A DNA stretch of 64,000 bases from Diadema setosum (taxonomy: Eukaryota > Echinodermata > Echinoidea > Diadematoida > Diadematidae), in contig NC_092706.1 in NCBI RefSeq assembly GCF_964275005.1, positions 8,613,644 through 8,677,643 of the forward strand. The letters are read 5' to 3'. The position numbers and the translations under genes are program-made. Positions 47,579 to 59,605 of the stretch are shown here, piece by piece; position 1 is the first letter of the stretch; each line of letters opens with the position of its first letter. The notes under the pieces were generated by a model. It ran no database searches. It was not told the DNA's origin and worked only from the letters and a program-made list of their open reading frames with translations.

Positions 47579-48290
47579 TGACCCTGCATCACACAACCAA
47601 CAAAAAGTCGCCAGACGTGGATTTTTAGTTAAGGGCAGATTCTGAAAGAGCAGACTCTGAGCTTTAAAATGATGTATAACTCAATTTAGATGCACTCCCC
47701 TAACCTATCTAAATGCTAAAAAGAAAGCATACATTCTGGAAAGGTGTGAACTGAGAAAAGAGGCTCTGAAGTACAGAGTGTATTCAACAATTCAAGCGTC
47801 TTTGATTGTGATAATCTTTACCAAGCCGTGCTAGCCATGCAATGAAAGGGACAAAACACAGGATGTAAACCACCGGAGCAACAACAATGAAGAGATTATC
47901 ATATTAAGCTGAAATTAGGCATGTTCTGTCAGCACCTTATTTCCATGATTAATTCCAACTTTCCAAGCAGTAAAACTATCCTTTCAAAAGTTATTAGACT
48001 TGAAAGTGAAGAGTGTGTAAAGGATTTCAAGATATGACAAGGGGACTCTGAGACATACCTGATCATTCTATTTTCCCCCAAAAAAGGGTTGGAGAAAAAA
48101 AAATGCTGAAAACACACTTTCCCATTCATGTTATGATCCCAAACTATAAAACAATAATGTAGAAGAAGGATAGCTCTTTCAGAAAAAAAGAAAAACTCAA
48201 GACTGCCTTGGTTGACCCATTTCACCGTTTTTTAGTCCTCACGTAAAATCAAGGGGTGCGAGTTTTTGTTCGTTTTGCGATGCATGGTCA
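47579..48290 (+). mobile_element. TGACC element, full-length
   Basis: Starts TGACCCTGCATCACACAACC after a short TG run and ends GCGATGCATGGTCA. It keeps all internal blocks of the family. A detached right-end fragment (GGCGACTTCTCGG...GATGCAGGA) follows at 48336-48370. Confidence 0.8.
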
Positions 48291-48379
48291 CATAAATCCT
48301 ATTCTGTGCTTTAATAATTAGAAAAATCAATATTTGGCGACTTCTCGGTGGTTTTGTGATGCAGGACCACATAAATGTA

Positions 48380-48382
<3 letters not shown>

Positions 48383-48426
<44 letters not shown>

Positions 48427-48460
48427 CATATATGTGTGTGTGTGTATGTGTGTGTGTGTG
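48383..48460. repeat. (TA)n and (TG)n microsatellites
   Basis: TA run to about 48424, then TG run ending exactly at the next TGACC element. Confidence 0.95.
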
Positions 48461-48640
48461 TGACCCTGCATCACAAAACCAACAAAAAGTCGCAAGACAT
48501 GGATTTTTAGTTAAGGGCAGATTCTGAAAGAGCAGACTCTGAGCTTTAAAATGATGTATAACTCAATTTTAATGCACTCCCCTAACCTATCTAAATATTG
48601 GAAAGGAAATACACACTGCGGAAAAGTGTGAACTGCACGG

Positions 48641-48643
<3 letters not shown>
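48461..48643 (+). mobile_element. TGACC element, internally deleted 183-bp copy
   Basis: The left ~165 bp of the family joins directly to a short right end (GCACGGTCA), followed by (TA)n. It is the smallest copy that keeps both ends. Confidence 0.75.
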
Positions 48644-48689
<46 letters not shown>

Positions 48690-48693
48690 CAAG

Positions 48694-48941
48694 TGAAAGG
48701 TTTGTTTGCAAAAACCGATAAGTCCATTTTTGAAAATTTTGAAGTACAATCGCTGGCATAAAGTACAAAGTAATACCTTTTAAATGACATATTGGTCACT
48801 ACATATAAAGGTATATTTTTGAAGTTATGGTCAAAAGAATCAAAGATTTTCTTATTATTCTCTTTATTTTTCTTGACCTTTAATCGCAAATATCTCCATT
48901 TGGCAAATATGGACTTATCGGTTTTTGCAAACAAACTCTTC
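48694..48941 (-). mobile_element. 247-bp MITE, third copy
   Basis: GAAAGGTTTGTTTGCAAAAA at the left and the inverse at the right. 248 bp. TA runs lie on both sides (48644-48684 and about 48958-48980). No clear target duplication. Confidence 0.85.
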
Positions 48942-49305
48942 CAATACTTCTATCTATTATATATATATATATATATATATACATATACATGTTTATATTG
49001 ATGTCTGTATATATGTGTGCATATTTTATGTATATATAAATATGTTCAATAATAAGTATACTCCAAAATGTTTCCTTCACGTTTGCAATAAGTGCTTTTA
49101 TAGTAATATTCATACTCACAATATTTTGCCAACAATGACAGCTAAGGGGGAAAAGGAGTATATCTACCGACGTCAAATGTGGAGCAACGTAATTTTTTGC
49201 GAGGTCTTTAACATCATAAATTGTGCCGGTCAAGGTGCCAATTTAAATCATCAAGAAGGTTAAGATATGTATACCTGATGTCCCCATTGACCATGATTGT
49301 ACGTC

Positions 49306-49456
49306 CTCTATAAAGTTGTTCTTAAAGTTGCGAACGACTTAAGAACGACTGGAACATGTTCTGATGTGCTATACTTATCAGAATTTCAATAATTCAGCAC
49401 AAGAACTAATCACCAGATGTTCTTAGCCTAAGAACAGCTTTATGAAACAGGGCCCT
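49306..49456. mobile_element. Small TIR element with ATAAAGYTGTTCTTA ends
   Basis: ATAAAGTTGTTCTTA at 49310 faces the inverse of ATAAAGCTGTTCTTA near 49430, followed by TATGAAACAGGGCCCTG. AAGAAC/GTTCTT words recur inside. About 150 bp, non-coding. Confidence 0.55.
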
Positions 49457-49598
49457 GATGTTATTGAAGGCATTATAAAACGTTTTTCTTTTTCATCCGC
49501 CTGTATTTATGCCTTTGTTTTCGATTCTTCGTTGTATATCAAGTTATTAAGTAGAAGAGGAAGTATATAAGAGAGTATGACACCAACCGACTCCAACG

Positions 49599-49629
<31 letters not shown>

Positions 49630-49658
49630 TGTGAAACTTGTTTGTTGAAATATGACCG

Positions 49659-50040
49659 TGACCGTGCATGACAAAACAAACAAAACGTCGCACCCCTTAA
49701 TTTTAGGTGAGGACTCCAAAAAGGTGAAACTGGTCAACAAAGTCAATCTTGAACTTTTTATATTTTCTGAAAGAGCTAGTCTTTGTCTACATTATTCTTA
49801 AGTTTGGGGTCATAAAATGAATTGGAAAGTGTGTTTTCAGCAGTTTTTCTATAACCTCTCTTTTGTAGAGTAGTGTGATCAGGTACGTCTTTAGAGCTCC
49901 ATTTTCATTTCTTTGAAATCCTTAGCACACCCTTCACTTTCAACTCTAATAACTTTTGAAAAGATAGTCCTACCGCCTTGAAAATTGGCAGTAATCGTGG
50001 ACAGAATGTGTTAATTGAGCATGCCTAATTTCAGCGTATA
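49659..50040 (-). mobile_element. TGACC element, right half, reverse orientation
   Basis: Starts TGACCGTGCATGACAAAACA with GTCGCACCCCTTAATTTTAGG. It stops around AATTTCAGCGTA, where the next copy begins in the opposite direction, so two copies face each other head to head. Confidence 0.7.
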
Positions 50041-50045
50041 CTATA

Positions 50046-50309
50046 TGAGACCCTGCATCACAAAACCAGTAAAAGTCGCCAGACATGGATTTTTAGTTGA
50101 GAGCAGATGCTAAAATAACAGACTTTAAGTTTTAAAATGATGTATAACTCAATTCAAATGGACTCTCAATCTAAATATCTCATCTAAATACTGGAAAGAA
50201 AGCACACACTCCTGAAAAGTGTGAATTGAGAAAAAAAAAATCTCATAAGTGCGTGGTCTCTTCAAGCGCATAATCTTTACCAAGCTGTGCTAGCTGTGTG
50301 ATGAATAAG

Positions 50310-50396
<87 letters not shown>

Positions 50397-50802
50397 GGAC
50401 ATAAATCTCCGGAGCAGCAACAACTAAGAGATTTTTAGATTAAATTGAAATCGAGTGTGCCTTACACATTTTGTCCATGATAAATGCCAACTTTCAAAGC
50501 AGTATAGCGTCATCTTTTTACTAAAGTTGAAAATGAAGACTGTGCACAGGGTTTTAAGAAATGAAAAGGGGACCTATGAGACACACCTAATCGAACTATT
50601 CTACGAAAGAAGTGTTAGAGAAAAACTGTTAAAAATGTTGTAATCGCTTTATGATACCAAACTATAGCATAATGTAAAGGAAGACATGCTCTCTCAGAAA
50701 ATATGAAAAACTCACTACGTTGACTAGGTTGACCCATGTGACCTATATTCAGTCTTCACACAAAATCAGTGCATGCGCCTTTTTGTTGGTTTTGTGATGC
50801 AC
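50046..50802 (+). mobile_element. TGACC element, full-length with (CAA)n expansion
   Basis: Starts TGAGACCCTGCATCACAAAA and ends TTTTGTGATGCACAA. It is longer than its relatives because the internal GACAAAAAACAGGA region has expanded into the CAA array listed next. Confidence 0.75.
50311..50396. repeat. (CAA)n microsatellite inside a TGACC element
   Basis: About 28 uninterrupted CAA units. The other copies have only GGGACAAAAAACAGGA at this place. Confidence 0.95.
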
Positions 50803-51787
50803 AATTATGGAGTGTTATGCATTCCATATCGCGCAGAGAGCATTACGAATGTATTGTCATGTAGGGACCTTGGTCAGCAACTTACCCTGCAGCCTACTTG
50901 ACCATGTCAATAACACAATTACATACATTTTTGTAAGAATCATAACAGAATGAAGAACATTTGTTGTGGCTAGAGTTTAGTTATAAAGTTTCTTTTTTTA
51001 AGTTTTGTTCATTCTTATAATTTACCTTTGATGCTTTAGTCTATTGAAGACCTAGAGAGAATGAAAGCGAGTAAAGACATTGGTGATCAAAATTTTGTTC
51101 GAACATCATTGTAGCACTGCCATGAACTGCCTTCAGCTTACTGGGCTCAAATCCGAGGCTACTTCTATTTTTTTTTTCACTTCGTATTCATGATAAAAGC
51201 ATACGATCTTATTCAGAATGAGTAGGAGAAAAAAAAGAAAGAAAACAATTCTGTGGTATGTTCTGTGGCATGTTCTGTCCGGTGTTATTTGAAAAGAGCG
51301 CACATTAGCAACTGATGACGGAAAGTGCATCGTATCGTGACTTGTAAGAAAATCAATCATCTGTTTTGAGTTTGCGATTTTCCACCAGGTAATATCGATT
51401 AGTATCAAAATGTGCGCTGTGCTGTAAAGTACTAGGAAGTTTAAGTGGCCTTCAGAGCGCACGTCCTTTCTTTCGCTACTGAAATGGCCAATCACCTCAA
51501 AGCACATGCAATAGAAGGGGCGAGCCCAAAAAAGCAAAAACAAGAAAGCAACCGAGTAAGCAAATAAACAGAAACTACAAAAAAAAAAACAACATAAAAA
51601 ATAATACTTCTAATCGAGAGTTTAAAGCATGACATATGTTTAAAAATCGACTCTTTAATTCCGATAACAATCAAGGAGAATTTGCCAAGCAAGAAAAAGT
51701 ACTCGTCTGCCACTCTCCCACCCCCAAATCTTGTTTTGTTTCGGTATGACATAATATTGCTGTGTTACGATTCCTTGCTTACATGAC

Positions 51788-51918
51788 TATAAGTAGTGCG
51801 TACCACGTACGGTGATATACATCTCGTTGAAACGTCGCACGGTCCCGTCTTACCATATTGCCCTCTTCGGAAGGGTTTTAATAATTCTCTTATGCGGATA
51901 GGAGATTATTACAGAGGG
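51788..51918 (+). promoter_or_regulatory. TATA box and leader exon of receptor F
   Basis: TATAAGTAG at 51788-51796, leader ending AGAGGG|GTAAGT (donor 51919-51920), acceptor TTTCTTGCAG ending at 53126, an intron of 1208 nt. The leader ATG is ACG here. Confidence 0.65.
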
Positions 51919-53193
51919 GTAAGTTTGAAGTCTAGTTCATTCACGTTTCGTATCATATTAGAGCCAATCAGGAACCCATTCTACGTTGTACTTATTTATC
52001 TTTTTTTTATTTTGATAACAAATTTTAACGAACCTCATTTTAACAGCTGGAGCTAATGTGAATTCTGATTCAAAACTGATTAGATTAAATTTAGGAACGG
52101 CACGTCATTTTGACTCAGATCCTAAATGCTTGATCAAAACATATTTATGATCATTATCGCAACGCCGCGTAACATTAAAAAGAACTGAACCTGAACTATT
52201 TTCTCTAAGAACCCAGCTCTAAACTTTTCTTTGTTGTTTTACTTTAACATGACATTTTCGAAGTTGACGTTATTTTTGTTTCCGCACGGCCCCTTGACGA
52301 GATCACGAGATAGATTTTGTATAAACCGTTGCTAAACTCGGCATTAGGCCTATCTGTAAAATCTAGTATCTTTCATAACTGCCATGATATTACAGTTGCA
52401 AAGAAAACAATATCAAAATTGCCACAAGAAAAGCCATATAATATTGCCAAAAAATATAAATATGAAGTTTTCTGATTTCGATATTGAAGAATTTTCTGGA
52501 ACTTAGAATTATTACTTGTAAATGATTTGTTCAAACATTTTTTTTTCCCGAAAATACTTCAGAGACAGGTTGAAAAATGCAACTGCTAAATATAATAATA
52601 ATTTTGAGAATTCATTACAGTGTAGACGAAGTCGAGGCGATGAAGATTAAAATATCGTAGTAATATGCATCAATTCATTTAACATGCTTTGATTCTCAAC
52701 TTGCTTTCTTAATAATAATAATTCACAATATTTATAAAGCGCTTATCACATAGAAACATCCTTATAAACTGAAGAGAAAGAAAGAGAGAAGAAAAAAAAG
52801 AAGGTACAGTTTTAGAGTGATCATACTTAAAAAATATAAACAGTCAACAGTTAACCTACTTTCGAATTGACTAGGTTAGCTGTGTCAAATAAAAATATTT
52901 TGATAAATCTGACAAGAATAATTCTATCAATAGTTGAATGCATTGATGTTAAACATACATTTTATATCCCGGAAGAGCGTAACACACCTGCTACACGGCT
53001 CGTTATTGCACGTGTATCATTCTCTTCAACCTGAATACATGTTGCCTCTTTTAAATGGGATTGGAACGTTTGGAAATTATGTGCACTATATAGTTTCATT
53101 CGTGATTCATCTCATATTTCTTGCAGCTTGGACAATACACTATTTTTGTTTTGAGGTAGCTGCGTTACATCTACAAAAGGCGTTAACATCAAG

Positions 53194-54282
53194 ATGAATA
53201 CCGAGCTCAACAGTTCACAACAGGAGAATCAACGGGAGATGTACACAACTGATTTTGAAGTGACAGAACTCGAACAAACAATGACTTGGTCCTGGCATCC
53301 CATGCAGTGGTCGTGGTACATCATTGGCGAGCTGGTAACCGCCATTCTCGGAATCATGGGCAACCTCCTCGTGATTGTTGTCATATTCTGTCGACGTTCG
53401 AAGAGTAGATCTACCGATATTCTGGTAGGGCACCTGGCATGTGCAGACCTACTGACATCGCTGTTCCTGGTTCCCTATCCCGAACTAAACACCATCCCAT
53501 ACACATGGTTTGGAGCCCTATTCTGCAAGGTCTTCAAAGGGAACTACTTGATGTGGACGTCTGTGACTGCGTCAATATACATCCTATCGGCCATATCGAT
53601 TGATCGGTACTTTGCTGTCGTGTATCCATTGCATTTTAAGCGTTTTATTAGTCGCAGATTCGTCATTGCGGTTGTCGCTATGATTTGGATCGGTGCCTCC
53701 GTTCTCATGATCCCGATAATTTTAATCAACAACGCAGACGTTAACCCGGGAAAATGCATATTTCATCTACCATTTCCGAAGCTCCAGGTCGCCTTCGGCT
53801 TGTTCACTTTCATCATCCGACTCGCCATTCCCACAATCATCATGCTGTTCACCCAGGTTACTATCGCTCGCGTCCTCCGACGGGAAGCTGCTCGTTTCAA
53901 ATCACAGAAGACGGCGCAGTCGCTACCGTCCTCTTTCCACGACGTCGCACGAGCCCGCGTTCTTGAACTTCTGCTCCTGGTCGTGGTGGTGTATATAGTT
54001 TGCTGGGCCCCAGACCAGCTAGCTTTTCTCTCTTTCAACCTCGGACTAGTGCCAGACTCCCACTTCGCCAGTCCTCTCCATCGCATCCTAATCGTTCTCG
54101 CCTTTTGCAACTCTTGCGCTAATCCGATCATTTACACTTTTCGTCACAAAAAATTCCGTGGGGCTGCCAAAGATTTGTTCAAAGGAGTTACCGCAAGTAG
54201 ATCGCCGATATTTGAAGAATTCGTTTCCGAAAACTCTCGGATTACAACACCACAAGGTGTCGCAAAACACCAAAACTATTGA
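53194..54282 (+). CDS. Rhodopsin-class GPCR F
   Basis: A 362-residue receptor starting MNTELNSS, 67 nt after the acceptor. Numbering is two less than B: doubled W-S-W at 32-34/39-41, N57, D85, C111, DRY at 137-139, SFHDVARARV in ICL3, CWAP in TM6, NPIIY in TM7. N6 (NSS) is a glycosylation sequon. The tail ends GVAKHQNY. It is the nearest relative of pseudogene E and of D (shared RHKKFRGAAKDLFKGVTASRS end). Expected at the plasma membrane, coupling to G proteins, ligand unknown. Confidence 0.94.
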   Translation: MNTELNSSQQENQREMYTTDFEVTELEQTMTWSWHPMQWSWYIIGELVTAILGIMGNLLVIVVIFCRRSKSRSTDILVGHLACADLLTSLFLVPYPELNTIPYTWFGALFCKVFKGNYLMWTSVTASIYILSAISIDRYFAVVYPLHFKRFISRRFVIAVVAMIWIGASVLMIPIILINNADVNPGKCIFHLPFPKLQVAFGLFTFIIRLAIPTIIMLFTQVTIARVLRREAARFKSQKTAQSLPSSFHDVARARVLELLLLVVVVYIVCWAPDQLAFLSFNLGLVPDSHFASPLHRILIVLAFCNSCANPIIYTFRHKKFRGAAKDLFKGVTASRSPIFEEFVSENSRITTPQGVAKHQNY

Positions 54283-54828
54283 AATCAAACTGAAAATAAA
54301 ATCACTCTAAGTCTTAGGAACCCATTTTTTTTTTTCTGTACATACAAATTCATAATAATTAGCAATCATTTATAGTAACAGAGGTCATTTCTGAGCATTA
54401 CCACTTTTTCAAAGAAACTTTGAAAGTTCATGATTTCAAAAGCGATTAATGTCTTGTAATATCCGATACAATTATATTAAATGATTTTAATAATAAGATA
54501 CGAGGACAAATCAGCCAGTACATTTTCAGATTCGTATTATTTCATCAAACGGAATGAATAAAAGAAAAAAAAAAATCTTCTGCCCTATCTTTCATGCGCC
54601 GAAGACCAGCGTGTACTCTAAATCCGACAAGAAGACGAAGTTTGAGTAGTAGCGACTTTGGGCCGGCTTGGAATCGGCTTCTTCTGGGCGAATTTTCATG
54701 AGGAGTGTGGTGTTTGTAAAAGAGCGCAGAAGCATTTTAGCCAGTAAAACATGATGTGTGCGAAAAAGTGCATTAGCAACACTGAACAAGGGGTTCAATT
54801 ATACCAAATGCATGATCATATCATATAT

Positions 54829-55324
54829 CTCTTTATGTGCCATGGTGGAAACCCCCTGTGTGCCACGTTATTCTGAGACACGAAGGTAGTCATGCTTTGG
54901 GAATGAATTCTGCTTTTCCAATTTGTAACTTCTACAAATTTCTGTTAAGGTTTACATAATAGTAAGCAACGTTAAAGAGGAATGCCAAACACTGCTTCGA
55001 TATGAATTGAATGACAAATCTATTTTCAATTTGTCTTTTAAATGACCAGTTGCTACACTACTTTAAAGGCATGACTTTTGCAATAAAACCGTGACAGAAA
55101 CTTACAATGTACACGCAAATCTAGTCGGGAACACCGCTTGATAGTCAATCACCACATAGAATGCAAGCTGTATGTAAGAGGAACAAAAGCGCGAGAAACG
55201 GTTTCATTGTTCCACGGGATTAGCAATTTATCGATCGGTTTTGGCGGCTTTGTGTGTTGAGCAGAATATGCGAAGTTGGCACGCCGTCGACTGAGTCGGA
55301 CGTGCGAACGTGGCACTTAAAGAG
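54829..55324. mobile_element. CTCTTTATGTGCCA TIR element, second copy (inverted)
   Basis: About 496 bp, reverse complement of the 31816-32324 copy with many substitutions. Ends CTCTTTATGTGCCATGG and ACGTGGCACTTAAAGAG, flanked by ATAT on both sides (54825-54828, 55325-55328). Confidence 0.8.
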
Positions 55325-55714
55325 ATATTCAAATTGATGGAATTCTTCCCGTCATTGTTTTAATGCAACTGATGCAAGTGATTTACGTCGATATAGGGAA
55401 ATGTTTCAATTAATTGCAACAGATGGCATATGCTTAGAAAAACACTACAATTATTCTAAAAGCCCCCAAAAGGAACATAAAACCCCTCAAAATGAAAATA
55501 GCCGTGCATCAGCTGTTTAATAAGACATCTTTTATTCATGTTTTATCATTTTGCTTTAAAAGAGAGTCAATACGTTTTTTGGTATCATCGTTGTTTTTGC
55601 TTGGCGAGTGAAATGTCGGTCAACAGATATTTTAATGACAAATCTATTGAACATAGTTAATTTCTTCACTGTAATCCTTTTAATCCGTTTCCCCCGAGTC
55701 TTGTCTATTCCAAA

Positions 55715-56444
55715 AAACGCTGACCGGAGCAGCCTTTTGGGGGACCATTTGATGTGAACTTCAATAATGTCGTACATATACGAACTCCGAGCCGTTTCCT
55801 TTGATCACTTTTTCGCTATTTTACCTCATGTACTTATAAACAGTTCGTCAATCGTAGACCTGTGCATGCCGTTGTCTTTGCTTGGTCCCGCTCAGCATTT
55901 GTAGTCATTCCTAATTCTGTGACTAATTGTATAGTAAACGCAGTGATATTTTCAGTCAATTCCAAAGGACATTTAAACTGCCTGCGGAAATTTCGTGACC
56001 GTTGCCCGACTCGCTCACACGACCCCTCGCCATGCCTCTTCCCCACTCTCCATTGCGAAGGCACTCCACCGCGAGGCCTTTCGCTTTACGTCGACGGAAA
56101 TATCGAATTCGATGGTAGTGTCATTTCACAAAGTCGCCAGGGGTCTAGTCACCAAACTCAAGGATGGTTCCCATCTTTATCGTCTGCTGGTCACAGAGCC
56201 AGATTACCTTCGATTGTTCTTTTTTTCGGGGTTTAATATCCCCTCGTCATACCTATTCAGTTGGTATCATCAGATGCTTTTACGGCCATTGTATCCTGTA
56301 ACCCATTCATATTGTAATCGTATACTAGTATACACCCTGCCCAACCCTCAATTCCGGGAAGCTGCCCTTAATTTGGTTGGATTCAGGCTAGCTCCCCATG
56401 TTCAATGTTTCAAAGGGAGGAATCTCAAAAGCATGAACTTCTGA
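55715..56444 (+). pseudogene. Relic of a second GPCR, unit F (best preserved)
   Basis: TM4-like RRPVHAVVFAWSRSAFVVI near 55850-55920, then an open frame of 149 codons from 55995 to 56444 covering TM5 to the C-tail: ALHREAFRFTSTEIS, SFHKVARGLVTK, then YTLPNPQFREAALNLVG and a C-tail. Compare RVLRREAARFKS, SFHDVARARV and YTFRHKKFRGAAKDLFKG in F. The CWxP of TM6 is not recognisable, and frames upstream are broken, so it is not functional. Confidence 0.78.
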
Positions 56445-56624
56445 CGAAAATCAATTTAGATTTTCAGATGGAAGTAAACTTTTCTTGTTGGAGAAGGGAA
56501 GATTTAGTTGAAGCCATGGTTCAGTTGACCCACCAATTCCCAAGCGATTTTCAAAGGCTCGCAAATAAGTACTTTCATTTGACATGCATCAATAAGGGCT
56601 GCAAGGAAATCAACCTACCCTTAA

Positions 56625-57009
56625 AGGGATGGTATAGTATTGGTGGAGATGAGGATAGGGCTTTTAACTTTTGGGGTGATACCAAGCAACCACTTATGAA
56701 CTAGTACAGAGGATACCATACTAAGAGGAATTCAAAGTTTATATGATGAGAATTGGTTTTGGAATGGCTAATGCACCCCAAAACAAAGTAAACCAAAGAG
56801 ATCGTAATAAAAGATGGGTCCCACCTTATATTAGGATCACTCTTTTTTTGGATATCTCAGCCATTTCAAAACCAGTTTCATCAAATCAATGCTGAATTTC
56901 TCTTAAAATTACATGCTTTTTGATATTCCATAAGATGTTTCTCATTATTAAAAAAAAAAAAGATGTTAGAAACCAGAAGTTAGGTCTCAACCGAAACTGT
57001 ACGATCCCT
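56625..57009. mobile_element. 385-bp TTAA-flanked element, AGGGATGGTATAGT ends
   Basis: TTAA at 56621-56624 and 57010-57013. Left end AGGGATGGTATAGT, right end inverse AGGGATCGTACAGT. This is the piggyBac-like target pattern. It occupies the homologous TTAA that the 803-bp element hit in unit D and that is empty in unit C. Confidence 0.8.
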
Positions 57010-57170
57010 TTAAGATGCAGCCCTCATGTTTTACTCATTGTATCGCTCATTAACCTTTGTTTCACTTTGTAAATTCAATGGGAGCAAAATCATTTTGTCA
57101 AATCATTTTGTGCGCAACTTATGTATAAAAAGCCACCTACAATGTGTGCCCACGTGCAATTATAAATCAG

Positions 57171-57262
57171 AACCCAATAAATCAAATCAAATCAAATCAA
57201 ATCAAACCAAATCGAAACACATCAAATCAAATCAAACCAAATCAAACCAACATAATCAAAAT
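57171..57262. repeat. (AATCA)n minisatellite
   Basis: AATCA pentamers with AACCA and AATCG variants. Adjacent coding frames are low-complexity artefacts. Confidence 0.9.
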
Positions 57263-57329
57263 TGAAAAAAAAATATCAAATCATGTACTGTCACATATAC
57301 AGAGAAGGCAACGCTTAGCTGTGACTGAA

Positions 57330-58286
57330 ACTGGAAACTATTAATATAAAGAAACACAGACACAATGCCGTTTTTGTTTCTCTAGCTCATTTCTGGGGAA
57401 ATAATCAGTAATCTCGTATGTCTTAACTGCATAGATTAATTGTATAATCTTTCAGAAATCTAAAAAGAAGGGTGTTTCTTTTCTGTTTCTGGAAATTTCA
57501 GACTCACTTTTTTTTTTTTAAAATGACATATTTATGTTCATGTAAAGGAGGGTTTGGTGTAAGTTGAGCTCCTGACCGTAGGGATATTTGTGCCCAAGAC
57601 AGATGTGCGTTAAAAAACAAACAAACATAATGTTCGAATTCCTGTTTCTGTGTAAAAGTATTGTACATCATGTTTTTGTTTGTTTGTTTGTTTGTTTTTT
57701 GCTCAGCTTACCTGATATGATGTTCGTATGAACACTCTTAGTGCAACTTTAAAAACAAACAATTGTGCTACTATAAAATGCAAATTTTGTCAGATTTTTT
57801 TTTTTTCAATAATGGGTAGAACTATCAATCCCAGTAAGAAAAATGTGTGAAGCTTTAATCAGCTAAGTGTTGTTGGGTTGTGTTTGTTCTTAAATGAAAG
57901 TGTTAAAATTGAGATTTCTTTATTAGTGTTAGAGTAATTTAGATATGGTTCATCCAAAAACAAACAAACAAACAAACAAACAAACCAACAAAGGCCCAGG
58001 TTCAACTACCGCCTTCACGAGGGGTTGCTCTGCCATTTTACAAATATTTCGCAATTGCCTGTAGGACCACTTCTATGAGAAAAGTCGACTCCGGTTGTAA
58101 AGAAAATTCTACAGACAGGCAGATTTCTTTCATTATATCGAAAGTTCATCACTGGCGAACAAATAAGGTATGTAAAGATATTGATAATGATATTAATTTT
58201 GGGACCTAAATTCTTACTTCTCACTTTGTTCCAACAAAATTCCATGTTAACCGTCACAATGGATGTCCACTGTATTAAACTTTCCA
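57330..58286. other. Tail of unit F, no gene
   Basis: Homologous to the tails of B, C and G (CACAGACACAATGCCGTTTTTG... corresponds to CAGACAGAATTTGCGTTTTG). Contains (TTTG)n near 57677-57700 and (AAAC)n near 57957-57984. Confidence 0.5.
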
Positions 58287-58710
58287 TTGTATTATTGTCA
58301 CCGTGCGTTACAAAACCAACAGAAAGTCGCACATCCCCTTCTGCGTGAGAACTTGAAATAGGTTAAATGGTTCAACTTTGTTTGTTTTGTTTGTTTAATA
58401 GATACTTTATTTTCTGCAAATCAACAGATCAATCAGCAAATCAATATACATAAGGCACATGATCATGAATATGTGGAAAATATACAAAATAGATTCAAAA
58501 CAGAGTCGTTTGACTTGCGTAAACAAAGATATAAAAGGTAATTAATGATACAATATACAGTATGCATGTCTATGCAGCGGGGATTACAACAATTATAAAT
58601 TATGGGGCGATAATGCAGAGGGCCGCCATTGTAAGCATAGCTTACTTAAGTCAATCATTAGTATTGATATTTTCTGAAAGAGCAATTCTTCGTATACATT
58701 ATCGTAAAGT
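58287..58710 (-). mobile_element. TGACC element fragment split by a retroposon-like insert
   Basis: The right end GTCACCGTGCGTTACAAAAC with GTCGCACATCCCC runs to about 58367, and the family sequence resumes at about 58648 (TATTTTCTGAAAGAGC). Between them a reverse-oriented segment ends, on its own strand, in AATAAAGTATCTATTAAAC and an AAACA-rich tail, the look of a LINE or SINE 3' end. Confidence 0.6.
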
Positions 58711-58841
58711 TGTCTATCGGGCTTTTGGCATGTATGTATGTATATAAGAACCTACATAAAAATTACGTTGCCCAACTTTGGACGTCGTTTAATGTACTTC
58801 TTTTAGCCCCTTAGCTGTCATTGTGGCCAAAATAATGGCTG

Positions 58842-58992
58842 TGACCCTGCATCACAAAACCAACAAAAAGTCGCCAAATATGGATTTTAAGTTGAGAGCA
58901 GATTCTTAAATAGCAGACTCTAAGCTTTAAAATGATGTATAACTCAATTCAAATGGACTCTCCAGACCTAACCTAATCTAAATACTAGAAAG
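58842..58992 (+). mobile_element. TGACC element, left-end fragment
   Basis: TGACCCTGCATCACAAAACC onward for about 150 bp, broken off at AATACTAGAAAGAG where the unit G 5' block begins. Confidence 0.7.
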
Positions 58993-59605
58993 AGGAGGGA
59001 GTAAGGACGTAAAGATAAACGATTACGAAGGAATGATGATTGATCCATTCTCCCCCTCCCCCTAACAAGGAGTCTTTTTCTTCTGTGATATTGGAAAAAT
59101 CCACATGTAGCATTAGCAGCCGTAGCGCTGAAGTGCATTTTACATTGATTTGTAAAGGAAATCCATTCTGTTATGAGTCTGCGATTTTCCACCAGGAAAT
59201 ATCGATTAGTATAAAAAAGGTGCATTGTGTTGGAAAGTATAGCAGGAAGTTTAAATGGCCTTCAGAGCGCAGGTCCTTTCTTTCTCTTCTTAACTGGCCA
59301 ATTACCTCAAAGCACAAGGAATGGAATGGGCGAACTGTAGAAATTAAAATAAAATTTGAAAAAAAAACAGGAAAGCAAACAAATAAAAAAACACGAAACT
59401 ACAAAAAAGACATCAGAATAAGACGTCGGATCGAGAGTTTAAAGCATAAAATATGTTGGAAAAATCAATTCTTTTTATTCTGATAAAAAGAAACGAACAT
59501 TTGTCGGGCAAGTATAAGTACTCGTCTGCCACCCTCCCACCCCAATATCTTGTCTTGTTTAGGTATGAAACAATAGTGCTGTTTTATGATTCCTTGCTTC
59601 CTGAC

